A stretch of 64,000 bases of DNA from Yersinia rochesterensis (GCF_003600645.1 NZ_CP032482.1:3968001-4032000); one strand, 5' to 3'; shown: positions 32,149 to 45,809, numbered from the stretch's first letter. Notes: generated by a model not told the origin, from the sequence alone. Program-made: numbers and translations.

Positions 32149-32988
32149 ATGGCGCTACCTATTTCGATCAAACGGGGAAAGAAACCCAAGGCAGCCGCGC
32201 AAACTACCCCTGCGGCGACAGGTCAGGTTCAATCATTGACTCGTGGACTTAAATTACTGGAATATATTTCCGAATCGCAAGGAAGTGTTGCGCTAACAGA
32301 TTTAGCCCAACAGGCAGGTTTACCTAACTCAACCACCCATCGCCTGTTAACTACCATGCAACAGCAAGGTTTTGTCCGTCAAGTGGGTGATTTAGGCCTT
32401 TGGACCATGGGCGCACATGCCTTTATTGTTGGCAGCAGCTTTTTGCAAAGCCGCAATTTGCTGGCTATGGTTCACCCGATGCTGCGCCGTTTAATGGATG
32501 AATCCGGTGAAACCGTGAACTTGGCGGTACTGGATCACAGTGACTATCAAGCCATTATTATCGACCAAGTGCAATGTACCGCACTGATGCGTATGTCAGC
32601 GCCGATTGGCGGTAAGCTGCCCATGCATGCATCTGGGGCGGGCAAAGCTTTTCTCTCCACCCTGTCAGACGAGCAACTGGTGCAGCTTTTACATAAGAAA
32701 GGGCTGCATGCCTATACTCAACACACCCGCACCAGTCCAGCCAGTCTGAAAGAAAATTTGGCCCTGATCCGCAAGCAAGGTTATTCATTTGACGACGAAG
32801 AACATGCTCTCGGCCTGCGCTGCATCGCCGCCTGCCTGTTCGACGAACACCACGAAGCCTTTGCCGCAATTTCCATCTCCGGCCCAGTATCGCGCATTAC
32901 CGACGATCGCGTCACAGAACTTGGCGCGCTGGTTATTCATGCCGCAAAAGAAATTACTCAATCTTATGGTGGTGGGAGTCGCGGTTAA
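32149..32988 (+). CDS. iclR: Acetate operon repressor IclR
   Basis: Transcription factor that represses aceBAK in the absence of acetate or fatty acids. 279 residues (274 in E. coli). Basic N-terminus with KRGKKPK, winged helix-turn-helix at ~25-85 (LTRGLKLLEYI, TDLAQQAGLPNSTTHRLLTTMQQQGFVRQ), then the effector-binding GAF-like domain with APIGGKLPMHASGAGKAFL and the C-terminal FDDEEHALGLRCIAACLFDE. ATG 32149 gives MALPISIKRG. Divergent from metH and facing aceK, so it adjoins its own target operon as in E. coli. Confidence 0.96.
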   Translation: MALPISIKRGKKPKAAAQTTPAATGQVQSLTRGLKLLEYISESQGSVALTDLAQQAGLPNSTTHRLLTTMQQQGFVRQVGDLGLWTMGAHAFIVGSSFLQSRNLLAMVHPMLRRLMDESGETVNLAVLDHSDYQAIIIDQVQCTALMRMSAPIGGKLPMHASGAGKAFLSTLSDEQLVQLLHKKGLHAYTQHTRTSPASLKENLALIRKQGYSFDDEEHALGLRCIAACLFDEHHEAFAAISISGPVSRITDDRVTELGALVIHAAKEITQSYGGGSRG

Positions 32989-33105
32989 GGAAATATTCCC
33001 CCCGAATCAAGGCGTAGCGAGCTAAGTCAATCTGAGTGCGCCCAGCGCAGAGTGCCCCGGAGTGTACATGCAGCGCCATCTCAGAGTGACAACGCGCAGT
33101 CGCCG

Positions 33106-34833
33106 TTAATTTAAAACCCTTTGGGAGAAGCGCTGCTTCCGCCGATAGGCAAAAACATCCTCCACATGCCCGTCTTTAATACGCTGCTGCAACCCTCGCC
33201 AATAGCTGGCGTGGAACAAGTCACTGTGCGTTTCCTCAAAAAAGTGCCGCACTTTCCGGTCACTGCACAAGAAATGACGAAATTCTTCTGGGAATACATC
33301 ATTGGGTGACACGCTATACCACGGCTCGCTGGCCATCTCATCTTCCGGATAGCGCGGGGGCGGAATATCGCGGAAATTCACCTCCGTCATATAGCAAATT
33401 TCATCATAATCGTAGAACACTACGCGCCCATGGCGGGTTACGCCGAAGTTCTTAAACAGCATATCACCGGGGAAAATATTCGCCGCTGCCAGTTGCTTGA
33501 TAGCATTGCCGTATTCTTCAATCGCATCCTTCAATTGCTGATCATTTGCCTGCTCCATATAGAGATTCAATGGCGTCATCCGCCGCTCCATATACAGGTG
33601 CTTAATAATGATTTGGTCGCCTAAATCTTCCAGTTTCTCCGGCACTTCCTTCTGCAACTCCGCCAGCAGTTCAGCACTGATACGATGCTTATCAATCACG
33701 AAATTCTCATACTCTTGGGTATCGGCCATTCGCCCTACCCGGTCATGCTCTTTAACCAATTGATAGCATTCTAAAACTCGCGCCTGACTGACCTCTTTTT
33801 GCGGCGCAAACTCATCTTTAATCACCTTAAACACCCGATCAAATGACGGCAGGGTAAACACCAACATCACCATGCCTTTGACCCCTGGCGCGATAATAAA
33901 TTGCTCGTTAGATTGATGAACAAAGGTGAGATATTCACGGTAACTTTCGGTTTTACCGTGCTTTTGACAGCCAATCGCCATATACAATTCAGCGGTCGAT
34001 TTGCCCGGTAATATTTCCCGTAGCCATTCCACCATCGCCGCGGGCAATGGCGCATACACCATAAAATAAGAGCGGGCGAAGCCGAACACGATACTGGCCT
34101 CTGCCTTGCTGGTTAGGCAGGTATCGATAAATAGCGCGCCTGATTCATTGTGATGGATAGGCAACAGGAATGGATAGACCCCATCCGCTAGCCGCATTTT
34201 CCCCACCAACCAGGCAGCTTTATTGCGATAAAACAGTTCATTAGCAATTTGAAAGCGGGCACCCGCGAGTTGCTCATCAGTAAAATTTTGCCGCAGGGCC
34301 GCCACGATATAGCCAATATCGCGCGGCAGATCTTCCCACGGCAAACGCAGCGGTAAATCACTGAGCATCAGCTGCAACATGCCGCTTAAATTGCCCTGAG
34401 GAGCAAACTCGCGCGCTAATGGGCGGGGGATTTCCCGAAAGCGCTGCTCGGGTTGTGAGCTGAACACAAACAATTTATCTGGCGTTAAATCTCGGTGTTT
34501 GAACAACCGGCAATAGACTGAATTAAAAAAACTTTCGGCGATTTCGAAGCGCGGATAATCCGGCAGCAACTCGGTGTAAATCTCTTTTACTCGAGTCAGA
34601 AAATCCACATCAAAACAGCGCTGGTCAGTGATATGTTTCAATTGCTCGACCACCAGACCCACATGGTGGTCATACAGATGAATACGCTTTTTCATCGCCT
34701 GTTGTACAGCATGCCACTCTGCTTGTTCAAAGCGATGCTGAGCGCCAGCAGTGACCTCCAGAAATCGGCCATATTGCGCATCGAACCCCTGCAAAATTGT
34801 CTGAGCGATTAAGTGTTCCAGTTTTACCGCCAT
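33106..34833 (-). CDS. aceK: Isocitrate dehydrogenase kinase/phosphatase
   Basis: Bifunctional cytoplasmic enzyme that inactivates isocitrate dehydrogenase by phosphorylation, or reactivates it, setting flux between the TCA cycle and the glyoxylate bypass. 575 residues (578 in E. coli). Regulatory domain to ~310, then kinase-like domain with the ATP loop region [26 protein letters not shown]. The active-site segment reads [23 protein letters not shown], whose DYDE stands for the DFG position. Last gene of aceB-aceA-aceK. A perfect 20 bp palindrome in the aceA-aceK gap probably lowers its expression. Confidence 0.97.
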   Translation of the reverse strand: MAVKLEHLIAQTILQGFDAQYGRFLEVTAGAQHRFEQAEWHAVQQAMKKRIHLYDHHVGLVVEQLKHITDQRCFDVDFLTRVKEIYTELLPDYPRFEIAESFFNSVYCRLFKHRDLTPDKLFVFSSQPEQRFREIPRPLAREFAPQGNLSGMLQLMLSDLPLRLPWEDLPRDIGYIVAALRQNFTDEQLAGARFQIANELFYRNKAAWLVGKMRLADGVYPFLLPIHHNESGALFIDTCLTSKAEASIVFGFARSYFMVYAPLPAAMVEWLREILPGKSTAELYMAIGCQKHGKTESYREYLTFVHQSNEQFIIAPGVKGMVMLVFTLPSFDRVFKVIKDEFAPQKEVSQARVLECYQLVKEHDRVGRMADTQEYENFVIDKHRISAELLAELQKEVPEKLEDLGDQIIIKHLYMERRMTPLNLYMEQANDQQLKDAIEEYGNAIKQLAAANIFPGDMLFKNFGVTRHGRVVFYDYDEICYMTEVNFRDIPPPRYPEDEMASEPWYSVSPNDVFPEEFRHFLCSDRKVRHFFEETHSDLFHASYWRGLQQRIKDGHVEDVFAYRRKQRFSQRVLN

Positions 34834-34858
34834 GATAACCCCCCAGCCCTACGGAACA

Positions 34859-34878
34859 GAGCCTGCATATGCAGGCTC
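34859..34878 (-). terminator. Perfect 20 bp palindrome between aceA and aceK
   Basis: GAGCCTGCAT followed by its exact reverse complement ATGCAGGCTC, 33 bases after the aceA stop and about 26 before aceK. No strong T-tract follows on the minus strand. It likely protects the aceBA message or reduces readthrough into aceK; E. coli has stem-loops in the same gap and makes far less AceK than AceA. Confidence 0.7.
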
Positions 34879-34910
34879 ATGATAAAAAACACTTTTATTC
34901 AAACCGCGGG

Positions 34911-36218
34911 TTAAAATTGCTGTTCTTCCGTCGAGCCAGTCAATGCCGTCACGGAGGATTCGCCGCCCTGAATGATATTGGTGACTTTATCAAAGTAGCC
35001 GGTGCCCACTTCTTGTTGATGAGATGCAAAAGTATAGCCGCGCTCAACAGCGGCAAATTCTGGCTGCTGAACCTTCTCAACATAATGCTTCATACCCTCG
35101 CCCTGTGCATAAGCATGGGCCAGGTCGAACATGTTGAACCACATGCTGTGGATGCCCGCGAGGGTAATAAACTGGTATTTGTAACCCATGGCAGACAAGT
35201 CATCTTGGAAGCTGGCAATCTGCTGGTCAGTCAGGTTCTTTTTCCAGTTAAATGACGGCGAACAGTTGTAAGCTAATAACTTACCAGGGAATTGTGCATG
35301 AATCGCATCGGCAAAACGTTTAGCCAGCGCTAGGTCGGGGGTTGAAGTTTCACACCACACCAAATCGGCATAAGGGGCATAGGCCAGACCGCGGCTGATG
35401 GCTTGTTCAATACCGGCATGGGTGCGGAAGAAGCCTTCGGCGGTGCGATCGCCACTAATAAATTCGCTATCATGCGGGTCACAATCAGAGGTCAGCAGGT
35501 CAGCAGCATCGGCATCAGTACGGGCGATCAGCAGAGTTGGCACCCCCAGCACGTCCGCAGCCAGCCGGGCGGCGACCAACTTTTGAATTGCTTCTTGCGT
35601 CGGCACCAAAACTTTACCGCCCATATGGCCGCATTTCTTCACCGCCGCCAGTTGATCTTCGAAATGCACACCGGCGGCCCCTGCCTCAATCATGGCTTTC
35701 ATCAGTTCAAACGCGTTCAACACACCGCCAAAACCGGCCTCGGCATCAGCCACAATCGGTAGGAAATAGTCGGTATAACCTTTGCTACCCGGCTCAATAT
35801 TATTCGACCACTGAATCTGATCTGCGCGGCGGAAGCTGTTATTGATACGTTTAACCACCGCCGGCACCGAGTCCACCGGGTACAGTGATTGGTCCGGATA
35901 CATGCTTGATGCAGTGTTAGCATCAGCCGCGACTTGCCAGCCCGACAGATAAATCGCCTCGACCCCCGCTTTCGCTTGCTGCAAGGCCTGACCACCGGTC
36001 AACGCGCCCAAACAGTTGATATAATCTTTACGCGATTTGCCGTGCAACAATTCCCATAATCTTTTCGCACCGTGCTGCGCCAAGGTGCACTCAGGATTCA
36101 CTGAACCGCGTAATTTAATCACCTCTTCGGCACTATATGGGCGAATAATGCCCTGCCAGCGCGGTGATTTCCATTCCTGTTCCAATTGCTGAATTTGTTG
36201 AGTACGAGAGGTAGTCAT
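34911..36218 (-). CDS. aceA: Isocitrate lyase
   Basis: Splits isocitrate into glyoxylate and succinate, first step of the glyoxylate bypass needed for growth on acetate and fatty acids. 435 residues (434 in E. coli). The active-site signature KKCGHMGGK contains the catalytic cysteine, and the substrate-binding blocks [19 protein letters not shown] and the metal-site [11 protein letters not shown] are intact. ATG 36218 gives [16 protein letters not shown]. It follows aceB by 32 bp in the operon repressed by IclR. Confidence 0.98.
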   Translation of the reverse strand: MTTSRTQQIQQLEQEWKSPRWQGIIRPYSAEEVIKLRGSVNPECTLAQHGAKRLWELLHGKSRKDYINCLGALTGGQALQQAKAGVEAIYLSGWQVAADANTASSMYPDQSLYPVDSVPAVVKRINNSFRRADQIQWSNNIEPGSKGYTDYFLPIVADAEAGFGGVLNAFELMKAMIEAGAAGVHFEDQLAAVKKCGHMGGKVLVPTQEAIQKLVAARLAADVLGVPTLLIARTDADAADLLTSDCDPHDSEFISGDRTAEGFFRTHAGIEQAISRGLAYAPYADLVWCETSTPDLALAKRFADAIHAQFPGKLLAYNCSPSFNWKKNLTDQQIASFQDDLSAMGYKYQFITLAGIHSMWFNMFDLAHAYAQGEGMKHYVEKVQQPEFAAVERGYTFASHQQEVGTGYFDKVTNIIQGGESSVTALTGSTEEQQF

Positions 36219-36250
36219 AGCGATATTCCTTATTATTCAATTTTGTAGGG

Positions 36251-37849
36251 TTATGCCAACAGCGCGTAGCCAGGCAGGGTCAGGAAGTCGATAAGCTCGT
36301 CTTGTGTTGTAATTCGCTCCATCAGACGCGCAGCTTCTTCAAACCGCCCGCCATCGAAGCGCTCTGCGCCAAGTTCAAGCTTCACTACCTGCATTTCTTC
36401 ACTCAACATGTTACGGAACAGCTCTTTCGTCACCGTCTGACCATTACTCAGGCTTTTCTGATGATGTATCCATTGCCAGATAGAAGTGCGGGAAATCTCA
36501 GCCGTTGCGGCATCTTCCATCAGGCCATAAATCGGCACGCAACCATTACCCGATATCCATGCTTCAATGTATTGCACCGCCACCCGGATATTGGCGCGCA
36601 TCCCTTCTTCCGTGCGTTCACCACTACATGGCTCCAGCAACTCAGCGGCGGTGATCGGTTTATCCTGCTCGCGGCTAACCTCTAATTGATTTGGTCGTGC
36701 CCCTAATACTTTGTTGAAAACTTCCATCACGGTATCAGCCAAACCTGGGTGCGCGACCCAAGTACCGTCATGACCATTGCTGGCTTCTAACTCTTTGTCA
36801 GCACGGACTTTATTCAACACTAACGCATTCTTTACTGGGTCTTTATCCGGAATAAATGCCGCCATGCCGCCCATTGCTAAAGCTCCGCGCTTATGACAGG
36901 TTTTGATCAGTAAACGGGAATACGCGCTGAGGAAAGGCTTAGTCATGGTGACTGATTGGCGGTCTGGCAACACACGGTCGCCGTGGTTTTTCAGTGTTTT
37001 GATATAGCTGAAGATATAGTCCCAGCGGCCACAATTGAGGCCCACAATGTGGTGGCGCAGGTGGTAGAGAATCTCATCCATCTGAAACACTGCAGGTAAT
37101 GTCTCAATTAATACCGTGGCTTTAATGGTGCCTTGCGGTAAGTCGAAACGCTGCTCGGTAAAGGTGAAAACATCACTCCACCACGCAGCCTCTTGATAAG
37201 ATTGCATTTTCGGCAAATAAAAATAAGGCCCGCTGCCATTGGCCAGGAGTTGCTTATAGTTATGGTAGAAATACAACGCAAAGTCGAACAGGCTGCCAGG
37301 AATAGCTTCACCCTGATATTTCACATGTTTTTCTGGCAAATGCAGGCCGCGAACTCGCGCAATCAGTACCGCTGGGTTGGGTTTGAGCTGATAAATTTTA
37401 CCGGATTCATTTGTATAGGAAATTGTCCCTTTAACCGCATCGTGCAGGTTAATCTGCCCATCAATCACTTTGTCCCAGCTTGGTGCCAATGAATCTTCAA
37501 AATCGGCCATAAAGACTTTCACATTGGCATTGAGGGCATTAATCACCATTTTCCGCTCAACTGGCCCGGTAATCTCAACGCGGCGATCACGTAAATCAGT
37601 AGGAATCCCTTGGATTTTCCAGTCATCATCACGAATGGAATTAGTTTCCGAAATAAAATCCGGCAACGCTCCCTGATCGATATCTTTCTGCCAGGATGCC
37701 CGTACTGCAAGGAGTTCGTTACGTGGCTGAGCGAATTTCACCACCAATTCTGTTAAGAATTCGATAGCTTCATCCGGCAAAACCTGACGTTCCGCCGCAT
37801 TAAAATGCTGTGTGAAAACTAACTCCGTGCCGACTAACTGTTGTGTCAT
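36251..37849 (-). CDS. aceB: Malate synthase A
   Basis: Condenses glyoxylate with acetyl-CoA to malate, second step of the glyoxylate bypass. ATG 37849 has GGAAGGGAA directly upstream and gives MTQQLVGTEL, 532 residues (533 in E. coli); the longer frame to 37882 runs through the ribosome site. The signature KPNPAVLIARVRGLHLPEKHV, the acid residues in MADFEDSLAPSWDKVIDGQ and the catalytic Asp/Cys region GRGWLG-like GNGCVPIYGLMEDAATAEISR are visible. First gene of aceBAK. Confidence 0.97.
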   Translation of the reverse strand: MTQQLVGTELVFTQHFNAAERQVLPDEAIEFLTELVVKFAQPRNELLAVRASWQKDIDQGALPDFISETNSIRDDDWKIQGIPTDLRDRRVEITGPVERKMVINALNANVKVFMADFEDSLAPSWDKVIDGQINLHDAVKGTISYTNESGKIYQLKPNPAVLIARVRGLHLPEKHVKYQGEAIPGSLFDFALYFYHNYKQLLANGSGPYFYLPKMQSYQEAAWWSDVFTFTEQRFDLPQGTIKATVLIETLPAVFQMDEILYHLRHHIVGLNCGRWDYIFSYIKTLKNHGDRVLPDRQSVTMTKPFLSAYSRLLIKTCHKRGALAMGGMAAFIPDKDPVKNALVLNKVRADKELEASNGHDGTWVAHPGLADTVMEVFNKVLGARPNQLEVSREQDKPITAAELLEPCSGERTEEGMRANIRVAVQYIEAWISGNGCVPIYGLMEDAATAEISRTSIWQWIHHQKSLSNGQTVTKELFRNMLSEEMQVVKLELGAERFDGGRFEEAARLMERITTQDELIDFLTLPGYALLA

Positions 37850-38203
37850 TTCCCTTCCCCTTCCTAATCTCACAACTTTCACACCAACGCTAATACAGCG
37901 TCACTCTTGGATTTGTATCGGATGATGCATTCCAACCGGAAATTGAAGGCTAGATTTTATGGTTACTTTTCATCCCGACAGGACTAAGAATAATCAATTA
38001 ATTTAGAAAATCAAAAACGATTTCCATTTTTATTTAAAATAATTTTTTAATCTTTTATTATCATACTGTTAACAAGATGATTAATATTAAACAGATAGGA
38101 ACCAGATTCCATTAACGGATTTTTCACGCGATAACTTATTGTTTTATAAAGAGATCAGACCAGTTTGGGTGGGATTAATGGTGCTTATTAGAACAATAAA
38201 TAC
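37850..38203. promoter_or_regulatory. aceBAK upstream region with a partial IclR-like site
   Basis: About 350 bp, A/T-rich between 37980 and 38150, upstream of aceB on the minus strand. The minus-strand sequence TGGAAATCGTTTTTG (38012-38026) matches the left half of the IclR consensus TGGAAATNATTTCCA fully and the right half poorly. The promoter should lie here. No coding frame is evident. Confidence 0.4.
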
Positions 38204-38230
38204 AAAGGCGGCCTCGATTCAGCCGCCTTT
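38204..38230 (-). terminator. Terminator of metA
   Basis: Perfect 9 bp stem AAAGGCGGC/GCCGCCTTT, loop of nine, 24 bases after the metA stop; the minus strand continues TGTATTTATT. Confidence 0.88.
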
Positions 38231-38254
38231 ATTGACATTTAGAGAAGGGAAAAA

Positions 38255-39184
38255 TTAGTCGAGGGTAGGATTCATATGACGCAAATCAAATGGTGTGATT
38301 TGGTAAACGTAGTAGTTCAGCCAGTTAGCAAACAACAGGTGCCCGTGGCTACGCCAAGATGCTTTTGGGGATAATGAAGCATCGTCATTAGGGAAATAAT
38401 TGAGGGGAATTTGTGGGTTAAGGCCCGCGGCCAGATCTCGTTGATATTCACCTGCCAAGGTATCGACATCATACTCAGGATGGCCTGTTACGAAAGCAAC
38501 CCGCTTATCTTTACTGGCAAATAGATAGGCACCAGCTTCTTCCGATGAGACCAGAATATCTAAATCAGTGTATTGCTGTAGCACCTCAACGGGGAAATCT
38601 GCATAACGGGAATGAGGGGCCAGGAATGTCTCATCAAAGCCGCGCGTAAGTAGCGCCTGGGGTTTATCTGTTTGATGTGGGTAAATGCCTGAGAGCTTGG
38701 TCTCACGCGTCATTTTAGGGATACCATATAAGATATTTAATGCCGCCTGTACCGCCCAACACACAAATAAGGTCGAGGTCACATGATCTTTTGCCCATGC
38801 AATAATGCGCTCAATTTGCGGCCAATAAGCCACATCACAAAAATCAACTAAACCTAGCGGAGCGCCGGTCACAATCAACCCATCAAAATTTTGCTCTTGA
38901 ATGTCTTCAAAGTCGCAATAGAAGTTGTTTAGATGCTCGGCTGGCGTGTTTTTTGACTCACGGCTATCAATACGCAGCAATTGGATATCGACCTGTAAGG
39001 GCGAGTTAGAGAGTAAACGCAGGAATTGATTTTCCGTCTCAATTTTTTTAGGCATTAGATTCAAAACCAACACCTTCAGGGGACGAATTTCCTGAGTTTT
39101 TGCGCGCGATGAGGTCATGACAAAGACATTCTCATTACGCAAGAAACTCACCGCAGGTAATTCATCAGGAACCCGAATTGGCAT
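38255..39184 (-). CDS. metA: Homoserine O-succinyltransferase
   Basis: Activates homoserine with succinyl-CoA at the entry to methionine synthesis. 309 residues, the same as E. coli. The catalytic cysteine lies in [10 protein letters not shown] (position ~142) and the His/Glu pair in FVTGHPEYD (~235/237); the substrate block [12 protein letters not shown] is present. ATG 39184 gives [12 protein letters not shown], the family N-terminus. Preceded by a tandem set of met boxes, so repression by MetJ with S-adenosylmethionine is expected. Monocistronic, with its own terminator. Confidence 0.98.
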   Translation of the reverse strand: MPIRVPDELPAVSFLRNENVFVMTSSRAKTQEIRPLKVLVLNLMPKKIETENQFLRLLSNSPLQVDIQLLRIDSRESKNTPAEHLNNFYCDFEDIQEQNFDGLIVTGAPLGLVDFCDVAYWPQIERIIAWAKDHVTSTLFVCWAVQAALNILYGIPKMTRETKLSGIYPHQTDKPQALLTRGFDETFLAPHSRYADFPVEVLQQYTDLDILVSSEEAGAYLFASKDKRVAFVTGHPEYDVDTLAGEYQRDLAAGLNPQIPLNYFPNDDASLSPKASWRSHGHLLFANWLNYYVYQITPFDLRHMNPTLD

Positions 39185-39208
39185 GCCATATCCTCAATAT
39201 ATCCATTT

Positions 39209-39232
39209 ATACGTTTAGACTTCTAGATGCCT
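39209..39232 (-). promoter_or_regulatory. Tandem MetJ operator (three met boxes) at metA
   Basis: Three contiguous 8-mers in register match the met-box consensus AGACGTCT: ATACGTTT (6/8), AGACTTCT (7/8) and AGATGCCT (5/8). They lie 25-48 bp upstream of the metA ATG. Cooperative MetJ binding needs two or more adjacent boxes, which this arrangement provides. Confidence 0.8.
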
Positions 39233-39362
39233 GAAGATAGCCGCTTTTTGATAAAAAGTCGAGTAATCTGCGACAACCTGAAAATGTTTCATTGCTGAAA
39301 TTTCAACATATGCAGTATAGCAAACGGCAGGTATTCATTTTATATATGGCAGAAACGCAAAA

Positions 39363-39385
39363 ATCCTCTGTAACAACAGAAGGAT
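39363..39385 (-). terminator. Second (distal) rRNA operon terminator
   Basis: On the minus strand a stem ATCCTTCTGT/ACAGAGGAT runs into TTTTTGCGTTTCTGCC. The tail sequence is the same as that of the proximal terminator 165 bp upstream in transcription, and is like the tail of the E. coli rrn T2 terminator. Confidence 0.85.
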
Positions 39386-39527
39386 CGGTCATAACTATCA
39401 ATATGATTTTTAATGAATTATAGGAAAGTAACTGATATTAAGATGATAAAACACTGCGAGTATGGGCTACTGACTCTCTATCAAAAGATAGAAGTATAGA
39501 TATTAACGGGATAGCAGAAACGCAAAA

Positions 39528-39550
39528 ACCCCACGCTTTTGGCATGGGGT
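39528..39550 (-). terminator. First (proximal) rRNA operon terminator
   Basis: Stem ACCCCATGCC/CGTGGGGT (minus strand) followed by TTTTTGCGTTTCTGC, 15 bases beyond the last 5S gene. Confidence 0.92.
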
Positions 39551-39564
39551 CTTTACTTTATTTG

Positions 39565-39684
39565 ATACCTGGCAGTGTCCTACTCTCGCATGGGGAGACC
39601 CCACACTACCATCGGCGCTACGGCGTTTCACTTCTGAGTTCGGCATGGAGTCAGGTGGGACCACCGCGCTATTGCCGCCAGGTA
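39565..39684 (-). rRNA. rrf: 5S ribosomal RNA (distal copy)
   Basis: 120 bp matching the E. coli 5S gene throughout, including GTAGCGC and CCCCATGCCGAACTCAGAAGTGAAACGCC read on the minus strand (shorter pieces). It differs from the proximal copy at four or more positions. Two of these are a compensated change in helix I: TACCTGG at the 5' end pairs with CCAGGTA at the 3' end, where the other copy has TGCCTGG and CCAGGCA. Confidence 0.97.
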
Positions 39685-39723
39685 AATTCTTTTCTACAAC
39701 TACCGAACTTTAACCCATGTAAC

Positions 39724-39799
39724 TGGTGCTGATACCCAGAGTCGAACTGGGGACCTCACCCTTACCAAGGGTGCGCTCTACCAACTGAGCCATATCAGC
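39724..39799 (-). tRNA. thrV: tRNA-Thr (GGT anticodon)
   Basis: 76 bp with encoded CCA; 5' end GCTGATATGGCTCAG, anticodon loop reads TTGGTAA, and the T arm reads GTTCGAC. It matches E. coli thrV as I recall it. It lies between the two 5S genes, the arrangement found at the end of E. coli rrnD. Confidence 0.98.
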
Positions 39800-39811
39800 A
39801 CGCTAAATTTG

Positions 39812-39931
39812 ATGCCTGGCAGTGTCCTACTCTCGCATGGGGAGACCCCACACTACCATCGGCGCTACGGCGTTTCACTTCTGAGTTCGGCATGGAGTCA
39901 GGTGGGTCCACCGCGCTATGGCCGCCAGGCA
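39812..39931 (-). rRNA. rrf: 5S ribosomal RNA (proximal copy)
   Basis: 120 bp, 5' end TGCCTGGCGGC and 3' end CTGCCAGGCAT on the minus strand, very close to E. coli 5S. It follows the 23S gene by 113 bp and precedes tRNA-Thr. Confidence 0.98.
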
Positions 39932-40044
39932 AATTCTGTTTCAATTAACCCGCTATGCAATATCACACAGCCAGCCAATCCAATCTCGGAACTTCGCTGA
40001 AAATCTTAATTTCTCTCAAATCACCAAAACACCTTCGGTGTTGT

Positions 40045-42951
<2,907 letters not shown>

Positions 42952-43089
42952 TCACAACCCGAAGGTGTCTTTGCAGACAACTTGCGTTGCGATTATTTGA
43001 GAGACTCTAATACAGGTTAATCCTTATCTCAGTACATCTACGGAGAGATAAGTTTCAGCTGTATTGTTTCAATTTTCAGCTTGTTCCAG

Positions 43090-43102
43090 ATTGTTAAAGA
43101 GC
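43090..43102 (-). promoter_or_regulatory. boxA antitermination site in the 16S-23S spacer
   Basis: GCTCTTTAACAAT on the minus strand, identical to the leader boxA, located 140 bp upstream of 23S. It recruits the Nus factors that keep rRNA transcription processive. Confidence 0.85.
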
Positions 43103-43159
43103 AATATTTCACAACACACTGAGTCTTGCGACCGCAGTACGTTTTGAAATAGTTTTATA

Positions 43160-43235
43160 TGGTGGAGCTAAGCGGGATCGAACCGCTGACCTCCTGCGTG
43201 CAAGGCAGGCGCTCTCCCAGCTGAGCTATAGCCCC
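43160..43235 (-). tRNA. alaT: tRNA-Ala (TGC anticodon)
   Basis: 76 bp with encoded CCA; begins GGGGCTATAGCTCAG, anticodon loop CTTGCAC, T arm GTTCGATC. It lies in the 16S-23S spacer after tRNA-Ile, the usual enterobacterial pair. Confidence 0.98.
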
Positions 43236-43345
43236 ATATAAAAAGCAAAATACCTTATCGGCATAACTCATTCTCAGACAAGGCGCAGTCACGCGACGTT
43301 TATTGTTATAAACGAGTGTGTCTGTAACGCAGTATGAGGATGAGT

Positions 43346-43422
<77 letters not shown>

Positions 43423-43524
43423 AACAAGGTACTAAAGCCCGACTAATTTCTCAGCCCGGCCTTATTTGCTCGTTACTTTCTATCAGACAATCTGTGTGGA
43501 CACTACGCAATGCGTATCGTTAGG

Positions 43525-45067
<1,543 letters not shown>

Positions 45068-45253
45068 AAGATTTGTTTGATTTGCTATGAGTTAACATAG
45101 CGATGCTCAAAGATTACTTTCTGCAAATATGCATTCGAACCGAAGTTCAAATGTGTACTGCTTTGGTCACTCTTCAAGACTTTGATATTTCTTCTGCCTG
45201 CCGAAACAGGCTTCGATATCGTCTTGCGAGTGCCCACACAGATTGTCTGATAA

Positions 45254-45266
45254 ATTGTTAAAGAGC
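45254..45266 (-). promoter_or_regulatory. boxA of the rRNA leader
   Basis: GCTCTTTAACAAT on the minus strand, about 190 bp upstream of 16S and just downstream of P2: the Nus-factor antitermination site of the rRNA leader. Confidence 0.88.
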
Positions 45267-45305
45267 AGTGCGTTAGCAACCCGTGGTTGGTAACGCGAGG
45301 TGCGC

Positions 45306-45333
45306 ATATTACGCTTTCCTCATTCAGAGTCAA
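45306..45333 (-). promoter_or_regulatory. rRNA promoter P2
   Basis: On the minus strand TTGACT, a 16 bp spacer and TAATAT, followed by a G/C-rich start region. It is 106 bp downstream of P1, the normal enterobacterial rrn spacing. Confidence 0.85.
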
Positions 45334-45416
45334 CTACTAATTTCGTTGATTTTCTCTGTTCTCTTCGTCGGCCACTCAACTACTTGATTCGTTGTGTGCC
45401 GTCTCGATGGATGCGC

Positions 45417-45444
45417 ATTATAGGGAGTTCTCAGCTGCCCGCAA
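45417..45444 (-). promoter_or_regulatory. rRNA promoter P1
   Basis: On the minus strand TTGCGG, a 16 bp spacer and a consensus TATAAT, followed by the G/C-rich discriminator GCGC that confers stringent control. An A/T-rich block upstream (45451-45470) is in the UP-element position. Short 16 bp spacing is typical of rrn P1. Confidence 0.9.
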
Positions 45445-45520
45445 CCGCTAATTTCAATAAAAATGACTGTTTGCTGCATTCCACAGCAAAACCCCGCTTT
45501 ATACGCAGTTGTGCACAAAC

Positions 45521-45529
45521 TTATCCACA
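45521..45529 (+). promoter_or_regulatory. Consensus DnaA box between rrn P1 and purH
   Basis: TTATCCACA, an exact R-type DnaA box, lies about 80 bp upstream of rrn P1 and 30 bp upstream of the PurR site. A single nonamer can occur by chance, so function is unproven. Confidence 0.5.
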
Positions 45530-45561
45530 GATTGAATCTGCACTCAAAATTGACGAGCATC

Positions 45562-45577
45562 ACGCAATCGTTTTCGC
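45562..45577 (+). promoter_or_regulatory. PurR operator of purHD
   Basis: ACGCAATCGTTTTCGC matches the PurR consensus ANGCAANCGTTTNCNT at every fixed position but the last. It overlaps the likely promoter (TTGACG at 45550, TACAAT at 45578, though these two are not optimally spaced) upstream of purH, so repression by PurR with hypoxanthine or guanine is expected. Confidence 0.85.
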
Positions 45578-45749
45578 TACAATTCCCCGCGTCGAAAAAG
45601 AGTGACCTCGTCGGCAAAATATCAATGACACGAGGTGATTTTTTAGAAAATGGGGTCACGAGGTACGTGATAAAGCGTATTTTAATGTTGTAGAGGGCTA
45701 GTCTTGCCCTGAAAGTCGCCGACGACGAGCCTTATCCCCCTGTTTGGGA

Positions 45750-45809
45750 CGTTATCTGAATCTGTTCCTTTCTATATATAGCTATATAGAAGAAGGGATT
45801 CAGATAACG
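45750..45809 (+). other. Long stem-loop in the purH leader
   Basis: Near-perfect palindrome: CGTTATCTGAATC (45750-45762) pairs with GATTCAGATAACG (45797-45809), 13 bp. Inside, CCTT/AAGG and TCTATATA/TATATAGA extend it around a TAGC loop, leaving only small bulges. It begins 115 bp before the purH ATG, has no T-tract and is not a terminator of standard form. It resembles no repeat I recognise and could be a leader RNA structure, a protein-binding palindrome or a small mobile palindrome. Confidence 0.7.

Noticed and set aside
39544..40000. Two similar ~62-codon plus-strand frames across the 5S genes
   Set aside because: They are antisense to the duplicated 5S genes, which explains their similarity to each other.
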